Source: an uncultured Burkholderiales bacterium
Lineage (GTDB): Bacteria > Pseudomonadota > Gammaproteobacteria > Burkholderiales > Burkholderiaceae_E
Length of the DNA: 5,901 nt
Reading direction: 5' to 3'
Assembly: GCA_903898725.1 (NCBI GenBank)
Contig: CAIUGQ010000272.1
Coordinates: 1-5,901, forward strand
Positions 1 to 5,652 of this stretch are shown in pieces. Under the pieces are notes generated by a model. It ran no database searches. It saw only the letters and a list, made by a program, of their open reading frames with translations, and was not told the DNA's origin. Both the position numbers and the translations under genes were made by a program. Within the stretch, counting starts at the first letter, position 1. Every line of letters starts with the position of its first letter.

Positions 1-46
1 GCGCGCGGGCGCGCTTGCCCCACGGGGCGACACGACCGGTCCCGAT

Positions 47-66
47 GGGCGATCGGGCGGGGTGGG
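47..66 (+). other. G-quadruplex motif upstream of the aldolase gene
   Basis: Four G-tracts lie at 47-49, 55-57, 59-62 and 64-66. They are separated by loops of 5, 1 and 1 bases, which fits the standard G3+N1-7 pattern. The last two tracts can instead pair with the C-rich stretch that follows: 56-62 is perfectly complementary to 72-78 with a 9-base loop, so a hairpin competes with the quadruplex. The element lies just upstream of the proposed promoter. In DNA this GC-rich such motifs arise by chance fairly often, so a regulatory role is only inferred. Confidence 0.4.
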
Positions 67-80
67 CGGCCCCCCGCCGC

Positions 81-108
81 TTGCCCCTCGGCGTGGCCGT
101 GGTATACG
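81..108 (+). promoter_or_regulatory. Putative sigma70-type promoter of the aldolase-regulator operon
   Basis: TTGCCC (81-86) resembles a -35 box and TATACG (103-108) resembles a -10 box, with a 16-bp spacer. Transcription would start near 115, only a few bases before the ATG at 119. No Shine-Dalgarno sequence lies in the short leader, so a leaderless or nearly leaderless message is predicted. The match is reasonable but was found by eye only. Confidence 0.4.
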
Positions 109-118
109 TTGCCCCACG

Positions 119-784
119 ATGACACTGCTGGAGCTCTTCGATCCGCAGCCCGGGGGCGTCCGCTCGCCGATGGCCCCGATCGTTCCCGTGATCGTGCTCG
201 ACGACCCTCGGCATGCGGTCCCGCTCGCCAGGGCCTGTGTCGCCGGCGGTGTCGAGGTGCTCGAGATCACGCTGCGCACGCCCGCCGGGCTCGAGGCCAT
301 CCGCCGCATCGCGGCCGAGGTGCCCGACGCCTGGGTCGGTGCCGGCACCGTGACCACCGTCGCCGACGTCGAGCGCGTGGCAGCGGCCGGTGCGCGCTTC
401 GCGGTGTCGCCGGGCTTCGACCGTGCGGTTGTCGCCGCAGCCCGTGATCACGGCCTGCCGCTGATGCCCGGGGTGATGACGCCGTCCGAAGTGATGGCGG
501 CCGTCTCCGAGGGCTTCGGTCTGCTCAAGTTCTTCCCGGCCGGTGCCGCGGGTGGCGTGCCGATGCTCAAGGCGCTCGCCGGGCCGTTCCCGACGCTGCG
601 CTTCTGTCCCACCGGCGGCATCGACGCGCGCAGTGCGCCCGAGTACCTCGCGCTGCCCAACGTGGTCGCGGTCGGCGGCTCGTGGCTGACGCCAGCCTCT
701 GCGATCGCGCGTGAGGACTGGGCCGCGGTCACGACGCTCGCCCGCGCGGCCGCGTCGATGAACGATGCGAGGCGCGCGGCATGA
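119..784 (+). CDS. eda: KDPG/KHG aldolase (2-dehydro-3-deoxy-phosphogluconate aldolase), Eda family
   Basis: This class I (Schiff-base) aldolase of 221 aa splits 2-keto-3-deoxy-6-phosphogluconate into pyruvate and glyceraldehyde 3-phosphate, the last step of the Entner-Doudoroff route. Relatives also act on 4-hydroxy-2-oxoglutarate. Family hallmarks are visible in order: PVIV near residue 23, LEITLRT with Glu49 and Arg53, GAGTV with Thr77, SPG near 97, and LKFFPA with the Schiff-base Lys137. RFCPTGGI and GGSWL follow near the phosphate-binding end. The length matches the family. The ATG at 119 is preferred to the in-frame ATG at 62 because it leaves an N-terminus of normal length and lies just after the -10-like TATACG. 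The stop overlaps the next start as ATGA, so the two genes are probably co-translated. No dehydratase (edd) or KDG kinase is in view, so whether the physiological substrate is KDPG, KDPGal or KHG stays open. Confidence 0.93.
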   Translation: MTLLELFDPQPGGVRSPMAPIVPVIVLDDPRHAVPLARACVAGGVEVLEITLRTPAGLEAIRRIAAEVPDAWVGAGTVTTVADVERVAAAGARFAVSPGFDRAVVAAARDHGLPLMPGVMTPSEVMAAVSEGFGLLKFFPAGAAGGVPMLKALAGPFPTLRFCPTGGIDARSAPEYLALPNVVAVGGSWLTPASAIAREDWAAVTTLARAAASMNDARRAA

Positions 785-1416
785 GCGGGACCGCGGTCGT
801 GCTCGTCGTCGACGACCACCCGGTCGTGCCGCTGGCGCTGCGCTCGCTGATCGAAGGGCGTTTCTCCGGCGTGCGCGCGCTGCAGGCCGCGAGCCTGCGT
901 CAGGCGAAGGTCATGTACCACGACGAGCCGCGGCTCGCGCTCACGGTGCTCGACCTGCGCCTGCCCGACGTCGCGGGTCTGGAGGGCATCAGCGAGCTGC
1001 GCGCGCTGCGGCCCGAGGTGCCGCTGATCGTCTTCACCGGCCTCGACAGCGAGCCGCTGCGCCGCAGCGCCGCGTCGCTCGGGGCCGCGGCGATGGTCTG
1101 CAAGAACGAGAACGCGACCACGCTGCTCGACCGCATGGAGCCGCTGCTCACCGGGCGGCTCGTGCTGCTGAACGGCCACGCCGACACCATCACCACGCCG
1201 CGCCGGCCCGATCCGGTCGATCTCTCGCCGCGCCAACAGCAGATGTGGCAGTCGATCGCCGAAGGCATGTCCAACGGCGAGATCGCCGAGCGCTACGGGA
1301 TCAGCCTGAACACGACGAAGGCACATGTGCGCGAGCTGCTGCAGCGGCTCGGCGTGCGCAACCGCACCGAGGCGGCGACGCTGTACTACCGCGCCCGCCA
1401 GGACCGCGCCGACTGA
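781..1416 (+). CDS. NarL/LuxR-family two-component response regulator (orphan)
   Basis: The product is a 211-aa cytoplasmic transcription regulator with an N-terminal receiver domain (about residues 5-125) and a C-terminal LuxR-type helix-turn-helix (about 148-205). The receiver has the acidic pair Asp11-Asp12, phosphoacceptor Asp58 in VLDLRLPD, Thr86 in VFTG and the conserved Lys108, so phosphorylation looks intact. The output domain shows LSPRQ, AEGMSNGEIAERYGIS and LGVRNRTEAA, typical of GerE/LuxR domains. The usual TVK of the recognition helix reads TTK here. The start overlaps the aldolase stop (ATGA), and GAGG at 769-772 sits 8 bases upstream. No histidine kinase gene is in the window, so the signal is unknown. 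The overlap suggests it senses or controls the same metabolism as the aldolase, but that is inferred. The short gap to the importer makes the importer a second possible target. Confidence 0.9.
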   Translation: MSGTAVVLVVDDHPVVPLALRSLIEGRFSGVRALQAASLRQAKVMYHDEPRLALTVLDLRLPDVAGLEGISELRALRPEVPLIVFTGLDSEPLRRSAASLGAAAMVCKNENATTLLDRMEPLLTGRLVLLNGHADTITTPRRPDPVDLSPRQQQMWQSIAEGMSNGEIAERYGISLNTTKAHVRELLQRLGVRNRTEAATLYYRARQDRAD

Positions 1417-1431
1417 GTTCGGGGCCTTGGT

Positions 1432-1451
1432 CCGGCACCTCGGCGTGCCGG
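1432..1451. promoter_or_regulatory. Perfect dyad between the regulator and the ABC importer (operator or terminator)
   Basis: CCGGCAC (1432-1438) and GTGCCGG (1445-1451) are exact reverse complements around a 6-base centre. The dyad starts 15 bases after the regulator stop and ends 2 bases before the -10-like TACCAT. It has no following T-run, which argues against a classical intrinsic terminator. Its position, -34 to -15 relative to the ATG at 1466, would suit an operator controlling the importer. Either role is inference. Confidence 0.45.
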
Positions 1452-1453
1452 GC

Positions 1454-1459
1454 TACCAT
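1454..1459 (+). promoter_or_regulatory. Putative -10 box for a leaderless ABC-importer transcript
   Basis: TACCAT occupies exactly -12 to -7 if the ATG at 1466 is +1. No Shine-Dalgarno sequence lies between it and the start. A convincing -35 box is missing: TTGGTC at 1427-1432 is 21 bp away, which is too far. The call rests on hexamer position and on the same arrangement at 4322-4327. Confidence 0.35.
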
Positions 1460-1465
1460 CCGCGG

Positions 1466-2224
1466 ATGAGCGTTCCCGAGTCCGGCCCGTCGCCGCTGCT
1501 GTCCCTGCGCGGCGTCGGCATGCGCTTTCCGAACGGCGTGCGGGCGCTCGACGGGTTCGACCTCGATGTCGCCCGCGGCGAGTTCCTGAGCCTGCTCGGC
1601 CCCTCGGGATGCGGCAAGAGCACCGTCCTGCGGCTGGTGGCGGGGCTGGCGAGGGCGACCGAGGGCGAGGTCTCGCGGCCGGAGGGCGTGCGCGTCGGCG
1701 TGGTCTTCCAGGAGCCGACCCTGATGCCCTGGGCCGATGCCTTCGACAACGTCCGCCTGCCGATGCGGCTGGCCGGGCGCGGTGCCGGCGAGGTGCGCGA
1801 CGAGGTGATGGCGGTGCTCGCGCGCGTGGGGCTCGCCGACTTCGCGCACGCCTTCCCGCGCGAGCTGTCCGGCGGCATGCGCATGCGGGTGTCGATCGCG
1901 CGCGCGCTCGTCACGCGCCCGGGCCTGCTGCTGCTCGACGAGCCGTTCGCCGCGCTCGACGAGATCACCCGCGGACGGCTCGACGACGACCTGCTGGCGC
2001 TGTGGGGCGAGCAGGGCCTGACGGTGGTGTTCGTCACCCACAGCGTCTACGAGGCGGTCTACCTGTCGACCCGGGTCGCGGTCCTCGGCGGACGCCCGGG
2101 CCGGCTCGTCGAATCGATCGACGTCGATGCGCCGCATCCGCGCGACGAGGCATTCCGGGCGACGCCCGACTACGCGCGCACGTGTCTGCGCGCCTCGGCC
2201 GCACTGAAGGCGGCGATGGCATGA
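1466..2224 (+). CDS. ABC importer ATP-binding protein, SsuB/TauB/ThiZ type
   Basis: This 252-aa ATPase sits on the inner face of the inner membrane and powers uptake through the permease encoded next. All nucleotide-binding motifs are intact: Walker A GPSGCGKST (residues 45-53), Q-loop Gln82 in FQEPTLMPW, signature LSGGM (134-138), Walker B LLLLD (154-158) followed by Glu159, D-loop ALDE, and switch His192. The FQEP-LMPW segment and LSGGM signature are typical of importers of nitrate, taurine, sulfonates and pyrimidine precursors. The frame stays open upstream to an ATG at 1325, but that part would lie inside the regulator gene and lacks family similarity. The ATG at 1466 gives a normal N-terminus and lies just past the -10-like box. 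The stop overlaps the permease start as ATGA. The substrate cannot be deduced from the ATPase. Confidence 0.93.
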   Translation: MSVPESGPSPLLSLRGVGMRFPNGVRALDGFDLDVARGEFLSLLGPSGCGKSTVLRLVAGLARATEGEVSRPEGVRVGVVFQEPTLMPWADAFDNVRLPMRLAGRGAGEVRDEVMAVLARVGLADFAHAFPRELSGGMRMRVSIARALVTRPGLLLLDEPFAALDEITRGRLDDDLLALWGEQGLTVVFVTHSVYEAVYLSTRVAVLGGRPGRLVESIDVDAPHPRDEAFRATPDYARTCLRASAALKAAMA

Positions 2225-3033
2225 GCGACACCTCGGTCCCCCGGCACGGCGCAGTCCGGCGCGCGGGCGCGGCCGTGGCGCCGTTCGCCGTGATCGCGCT
2301 GCTGCTGCTCGGCTGGGAGGCGACGGTGCGGATCGGCGCGATTCCGCCGTACATCCTGCCCGCGCCGAGCCTGGTGGCCGCGACGCTCTGGCGCGACCTG
2401 CCGTCGCTGCTGCCCTCGTTGTGGTTCACGCTCAAGATCACCGTCGGTGCGCTGCTGCTCGCCGTGACCGGCGGCGTGCTGCTGGCCGCGCTGTTCGCGC
2501 TGTCGCGGCCGATCGAGACCGCGCTGTTCCCGCTGGCCATCGTGCTGCAGGTCACCCCGATCGTCGCGATCGCGCCGCTGATCCTGATCTACGTCGAGTC
2601 GACCACCGCAGCGCTGCTGATCTGCGCGTTCATCGTCGCCTTCTTCCCGATCCTCGCGAACACCGTGGTCGGTCTGCGCTCGGCCGACGCCGGCCTCGGT
2701 GACCTGTTCACGCTGTACGGGGCCAGCCGCTGGCAGCGCCTGCGCCTGCTGCTCGTGCCCAGCGCCTTGCCCTACTTCCTCGCCGGGCTGAGAATCGCCG
2801 GCGGGCTCGCGCTGATCGGCGCGGTCGTCGCCGAGTTCGCAGCCGGGGCCGCCGGTCGCGAGACGGGGCTGGCCTCGCGGATCCTCGAGGCGAGCTTCCG
2901 GACCGAGATCCCGAAGATGTTCGCGGCGCTGGTGCTCGTCTCGATCGTCGGCATCGCCATCTTCGCGGTGTTCGACCTGCTGGCCCGGCGACTGCTCGGG
3001 CGCTGGCACGACACCGAGCTGCCGCGCGGCTGA
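2221..3033 (+). CDS. ABC importer inner-membrane permease (SsuC/TauC/ThiX type)
   Basis: This 270-aa protein belongs to the BPD-type permease family that partners NMT1/SsuA-like binding proteins. Hydrophobic stretches at about residues 20-38, 67-93, 102-124, 128-150, 188-210 and 233-255 give six likely membrane helices. IPPYILPAPS after the first helix is the usual family motif. The cytoplasmic coupling loop that docks on the ATPase (the EAA loop) is visible around residues 161-181, with LYGASRWQRL in place of the textbook EAA---G sequence. The start overlaps the ATPase stop, and GAAGG at 2206-2210 lies 10 bases upstream, so translation is coupled. The length is normal and nothing is missing. 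It presumably works as a homodimer, as is usual for this family. Confidence 0.92.
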   Translation: MSDTSVPRHGAVRRAGAAVAPFAVIALLLLGWEATVRIGAIPPYILPAPSLVAATLWRDLPSLLPSLWFTLKITVGALLLAVTGGVLLAALFALSRPIETALFPLAIVLQVTPIVAIAPLILIYVESTTAALLICAFIVAFFPILANTVVGLRSADAGLGDLFTLYGASRWQRLRLLLVPSALPYFLAGLRIAGGLALIGAVVAEFAAGAAGRETGLASRILEASFRTEIPKMFAALVLVSIVGIAIFAVFDLLARRLLGRWHDTELPRG

Positions 3034-3063
3034 CGCGCCCGCCGTTCGCCAGTCGCCGCCTCC

Positions 3064-3131
3064 GAATCGCTCCCCGCATCGCCTCCGAATCGCCCCCCGA
3101 ATCGCCCCCCGAATCGCCCCCCGAATCGCCC
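3064..3131. repeat. 12-bp tandem repeat, unit GAATCGCCCCCC
   Basis: Three perfect copies start at 3087, 3099 and 3111, and a 9-base partial copy starts at 3123. Two diverged copies precede them at 3064 and 3076, the second being 11 bases long. The array fills most of the 124-base gap between permease and binding-protein genes. Homogeneous copies in the middle and worn ones on the left suggest recent expansion by slippage. It has none of the repeat-spacer layout of a CRISPR array. Confidence 0.9.
3093..3131 (-). other. G-quadruplex motif created by the tandem repeat
   Basis: On the - strand the repeat gives G-tracts opposite 3129-3131, 3117-3122, 3105-3110 and 3093-3098. All are separated by the same 6-base loop, satisfying G3+N1-7 four times. 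It lies on the template strand for the operon, 26 bases before the binding-protein start, and the + strand has the matching C-rich (i-motif) pattern. An effect on transcription into the binding-protein gene is possible but not shown. Confidence 0.6.
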
Positions 3132-3157
3132 TCATCCTCGCGACACCGCTGCCCACC

Positions 3158-4258
3158 ATGCCGATCCCGACGCCCGTCCGCCGCACCGCCCGCCCGGCCA
3201 CCGCCTCTGTCGTCCGCGCCGCCACCCCCGGCCGCCGGCGCCTGGCCGGTGCCCTCGCCACCCTGCTCGCCGCGCTCACGCTGCTGCCCGCGGCACCCGC
3301 CGCCGCCCAGGACAAGGTGGTGTTCGCCACCAACTGGAAGGCGCAGGCCGCGCACGGCGGCTTCTACCAGGCGCTCGCCGACGGGACCTACAAGAAGCTC
3401 GGGCTCGACGTCGAGATCCGCCAGGGCGGTCCGCAGGTCAACAACCGACCGCTGCTGCCGGCCGGGCGCATCGACTTCCTGATGACCGGGAACCTGCTGC
3501 ACACCTTCGACAACGTCCGCAACGGCGTGCCGACCGTGGTGGTGGCGGCGATGTTCCAGAAGGACCCGCAGGTCCTGCTCGCGCACCCGGGGCAGTACGA
3601 GTCCTGGAACGACCTCAAGAAGGCGCCGGTCATCCTCATCGCCAAGGACGGCCAGTTCAGCTTCTGGCAGTGGATGAAGCAGGACGGCTTCCGCGACGAG
3701 CAGCTCCGGCCCTACACCTACAACAGCGCCCCGTTCCTCGCGAACAAGCGTTCGGTGCAGCAGGGCTACGCGGTCGCCGAGCCGATCTCCATCGAGAAGG
3801 CCGCGGGCTTCGCGCCCCGGCTGTTCCTGCTGGCCGACCATGGCTGGTCGACCTACTCCACCACCATCGAGACGCGACCCGAGCTGGTCAAGACCCGTCC
3901 CGACCTCGTGCGCCGCTTCGTCGAGGGCTCGATCATCGGCTGGGTCAACTACCTGCACGGCCAGCGCGCGGCGGCCGACGCGCTGATCCGCAAGGAGAAC
4001 CCGGAGGTCACGCAGGAGGAACTCGACCAGGGCGTGGCCAAGCTCAAGGCGCTGGGCATCGTCGATTCGGGCGATGCGCGCACGCTGGGCATCGGTGCGA
4101 TCGACCCCGCGCGAGTGAAGGATTTCCACGACAAGATGGTCCGCGCGGGCCTGTTCAAGGCCGGCGAAGTCGACCTGTCGCGGGTCCACACCACCGAGTT
4201 CGTCAACAAGGCGGTCGGCGTCGACCTCCGGCGTACGCTGACCGGGAATGCCAACTGA
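3158..4258 (+). CDS. Periplasmic substrate-binding protein of the ABC importer, NMT1/THI5-like
   Basis: This 366-aa exported protein captures the solute and delivers it to the permease. A basic N-region with RRR at 26-28, a hydrophobic core at about 29-43 and AAPAAAQ predict signal-peptide cleavage after Ala50. The N-terminal region is long for a Sec signal, and no alternative ATG or GTG lies before the core. The mature part begins with KVVFATNWKAQAAHGGFYQA. Continuing family features are YKKLGLDVEI, GGPQVNN near residue 90, a DFLMTGN motif, and the lobe-two segment around AVAEPISIEKAAGF. This is the NMT1/SsuA-like fold seen in pyrimidine-precursor, sulfonate and related binding proteins. The CCCFC motif of yeast THI5 enzymes is absent, so a transport role is favoured. 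No Shine-Dalgarno sequence is seen, and the C-rich tandem repeat lies just upstream. Candidate ligands are a thiamine-type pyrimidine or another small heterocycle, unproven. Confidence 0.88.
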   Translation: MPIPTPVRRTARPATASVVRAATPGRRRLAGALATLLAALTLLPAAPAAAQDKVVFATNWKAQAAHGGFYQALADGTYKKLGLDVEIRQGGPQVNNRPLLPAGRIDFLMTGNLLHTFDNVRNGVPTVVVAAMFQKDPQVLLAHPGQYESWNDLKKAPVILIAKDGQFSFWQWMKQDGFRDEQLRPYTYNSAPFLANKRSVQQGYAVAEPISIEKAAGFAPRLFLLADHGWSTYSTTIETRPELVKTRPDLVRRFVEGSIIGWVNYLHGQRAAADALIRKENPEVTQEELDQGVAKLKALGIVDSGDARTLGIGAIDPARVKDFHDKMVRAGLFKAGEVDLSRVHTTEFVNKAVGVDLRRTLTGNAN

Positions 4259-4297
4259 ATATGAGTTTCTGAAAAATCTCGTTCATTGACAGATAGA

Positions 4298-4327
4298 TAG
4301 ACGAACTTCTTCTAGTGCTACTAGAAT
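4298..4327 (+). promoter_or_regulatory. Promoter of the TIGR04255 cassette, leaderless type
   Basis: TAGAAT (4322-4327) matches five of six consensus -10 bases and lies exactly at -12 to -7 if the ATG at 4334 is +1. TAGACG (4298-4303) is a 4/6 match to the -35 box with an 18-bp spacer. The surrounding 75-base gap is strikingly AT-rich (28 G/C) in an otherwise very GC-rich window. No Shine-Dalgarno sequence precedes the ATG. Confidence 0.55.
4310..4326. promoter_or_regulatory. 17-bp palindrome overlapping the -10 box (probable operator)
   Basis: TTCTAGTGCTACTAGAA has perfect 7-bp arms (TTCTAGT / ACTAGAA) around a 3-base centre. It covers five bases of the -10 hexamer, so a bound dimeric protein would block RNA polymerase. 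No regulator with a DNA-binding domain is encoded in the cassette, so the cognate protein would be elsewhere unless one of the two unknown proteins binds DNA. The dyad itself is certain and the role is inferred. Confidence 0.6.
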
Positions 4328-4333
4328 GGGCGT

Positions 4334-5089
4334 ATGGCCGCGCTGCGCCCCCTTTCACGCCCGCCGATCCGCGAAGCGATCGTCGAGGTGAAGTGCGAAC
4401 CCGTCGAACTGAGGCGGGTCGACGAGTTGCGGGACCTGCTGGCGCACGCCTTCCCCACCGCCCAGCCGTTCCGGCTCGCCTCGCTGGCGCTGCAGCTGCC
4501 CGAGGAGCGGCGCGGCGCCGAGCCTGACGCGGCCGGCGGGCGGGCGACCGGCTGGCGCTGCGAGAGCGCCGACGGCGCCGAGGTCGCGCTGATCCGCCAG
4601 GACGGCCTGTCGCTCGGGCGGCTCGCGGGCTACCCGGGCTGGGACGCCTTCACCGACCGGTTCCTGTCGATCTGGAGCACCTTCGTCGACACGGCCCGTC
4701 CGATCGAGGTCAGGCGGGTCGCGGTCCGGTACGTCAACGACCTGCGCCTGCCGATCGGCGACCAGTTCCACTTCGAACGCTTCCTGACGTCCGCGCCGCG
4801 GCCGCCCGCCGGCTTCGCCCCCGAACTCGGCGACTTCCTGACGCAGATGACGCTGCCGGGCGGTGCCGAGGGGCTGCGGGTCGCGGTCATCCAGGCCACC
4901 GATGCCGCGTCGCGCACCGCGACCGAGCTGCCGGTGACGCTCGACATCGATGCGAGCTGGGACCGGCCGATGCCGGTCGACGAACGCCTTCCCGTGCGCC
5001 TGTCCGAGGCGCTCGGGACCTTGCGGGACCTGAAGAACCGAGTGTTCTTCGGGCTGGTCACCGAAGAGCTTGTGAGCGCCTACGCATGA
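4334..5089 (+). CDS. TIGR04255-family protein (sporadically distributed, function unknown)
   Basis: This 251-aa protein has no signal peptide or membrane segment and is probably cytoplasmic. Recognition rests on three remembered family features. The N-terminus has RPPIREAIVEVK (residues 9-20). The centre has WDAFTDRFLSIWSTFVD followed by IEVRRVAVRYVNDLRLP (103-140). The C-terminal end reads LRDLKNRVFFGLVTEEL (230-246). The family is known as sporadically distributed, of about this length, with no assigned activity. I see no catalytic motif, nucleotide-binding loop or helix-turn-helix. The ATG at 4334 gives the expected short lead before the PPI motif and sits at +1 of the predicted promoter. 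The stop overlaps the next start as ATGA, so the two products are probably made together. Base composition matches the neighbours, so recent acquisition is not evident from GC alone. Confidence 0.75.
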   Translation: MAALRPLSRPPIREAIVEVKCEPVELRRVDELRDLLAHAFPTAQPFRLASLALQLPEERRGAEPDAAGGRATGWRCESADGAEVALIRQDGLSLGRLAGYPGWDAFTDRFLSIWSTFVDTARPIEVRRVAVRYVNDLRLPIGDQFHFERFLTSAPRPPAGFAPELGDFLTQMTLPGGAEGLRVAVIQATDAASRTATELPVTLDIDASWDRPMPVDERLPVRLSEALGTLRDLKNRVFFGLVTEELVSAYA

Positions 5090-5559
5090 CGAAACTGGCA
5101 AATGGAGTCCGCGGTCTCGCGTCGACCGCGACGGCGCTCGGCGTCGGACAGTACGCGCTGCGGGTCTCCCGCCAGCTCGCCGGCGCCCGCAACCGCCTCG
5201 CCGCGAAGGCGCTGTTCCGGACCGACGTGGCCTTGTCGAGCTTCGCGCAGGCCGTCGACGCCGATCCGTGGCAGGCCGACGCGCCGCTGCCCGAGCCGGT
5301 GCTCAGGCACGCCCGGGACTTCCTGCGGATGCTGCCCGGCACGATGCCCGAGCCGCGGGTCACGCGCGACGACGACGGCGGCCTGATGTTCGAGTGGACC
5401 GGCGACGCCGCCCGCTCGCTCCGGGTCCGGATCGGTGCGGACGCGATGATCGTCTACACCGCCCGGCTCGGTCAGCGCCGGCGCATGAGCGGCGCCGAGC
5501 CGCTCGGCGAGGCGCTCTCGCCGATGATCCGGGAAGCGATCCGCCTCGTGGCGGGCTGA
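5086..5559 (+). CDS. Small uncharacterised partner of the TIGR04255 protein
   Basis: This is a 157-aa protein of unknown function. The N-terminal third (about 1-58) is alanine-rich and likely helical, with no clear membrane span. The segment HARDFLRMLPGTMPEPRVTRDDDGGLMFEWTG, split here across residues 75-106, leads into a probable beta-sheet region: SLRVRIGADAMIVYTARLG (111-129). A final helix contains MIREAIRLV. The C-terminal pattern, a short leader ending in PEP, an acidic-Gly turn, an EW strand, a strand pair and a terminal helix, resembles small proteins I recall beside TIGR04255 genes, but I cannot name a family. The start overlaps the TIGR04255 stop by ATGA without a strong ribosome site, which indicates translational coupling. 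No toxin or antitoxin motif, catalytic residue set or DNA-binding motif is visible. Confidence 0.75.
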   Translation: MTKLANGVRGLASTATALGVGQYALRVSRQLAGARNRLAAKALFRTDVALSSFAQAVDADPWQADAPLPEPVLRHARDFLRMLPGTMPEPRVTRDDDGGLMFEWTGDAARSLRVRIGADAMIVYTARLGQRRRMSGAEPLGEALSPMIREAIRLVAG

Positions 5560-5612
5560 ACTTAGGGCTGAGCAGCGGGTGTCTGGCCCGGCCATCTAGC
5601 CCCGGCGACAAG

Positions 5613-5635
5613 CGCGGCCGGCCCGCCGGGCCGCG
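5613..5635. terminator. GC-rich hairpin between convergent genes
   Basis: CGCGGCC (5613-5619) pairs perfectly with GGCCGCG (5629-5635) around a 9-base loop. An alternative inner stem pairs 5620-5624 with 5628-5632. It lies in the 93-base gap between two converging genes, where a bidirectional terminator would be expected. There is no T-run on either side, so the terminator call is weak. Confidence 0.35.
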
Positions 5636-5652
5636 TTGCCCGTTCGTAGGAC

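Noticed and set aside
448..1326. Open frame of 292 codons on the - strand over the aldolase and regulator
   Set aside because: It mirrors the real + strand genes and has no family-like motifs or plausible start context. It is a GC-driven shadow.
1325..1465. N-terminal extension of the ABC ATPase from the ATG at 1325
   Set aside because: The extra 47 residues come from the out-of-frame reading of the regulator's 3' end, are Cys/Arg-rich and do not resemble ATPase N-termini.
2788..2793. CTGAGA, as found in TPP riboswitches
   Set aside because: It lies inside the permease coding sequence with no surrounding riboswitch structure. The upstream gap of the operon (1417-1465) is too short for one.
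3064..3131. Possible CRISPR-like repeats
   Set aside because: The 12-bp units are directly abutting with no spacers, so this is a simple tandem repeat.
2708..4189. Long open frame of 493 codons on the - strand opposite the permease and binding-protein genes
   Set aside because: It is antisense to two clear family members and shows no recognisable domain, only low-complexity Arg/Gly/Asp-rich sequence. Long antisense frames are expected in DNA with such high third-position GC.
4286..4291. Perfect TTGACA -35 consensus
   Set aside because: No acceptable -10 box lies 16-18 bp downstream, where the sequence reads TTCT-like. TAGACG at 4298 pairs better with TAGAAT at 4322.
4334..5559. Calling the cassette a toxin-antitoxin pair
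   Set aside because: Only the gene order and palindrome fit. Neither protein shows a known toxin fold signature or an antitoxin DNA-binding domain, and both are longer than typical pairs.
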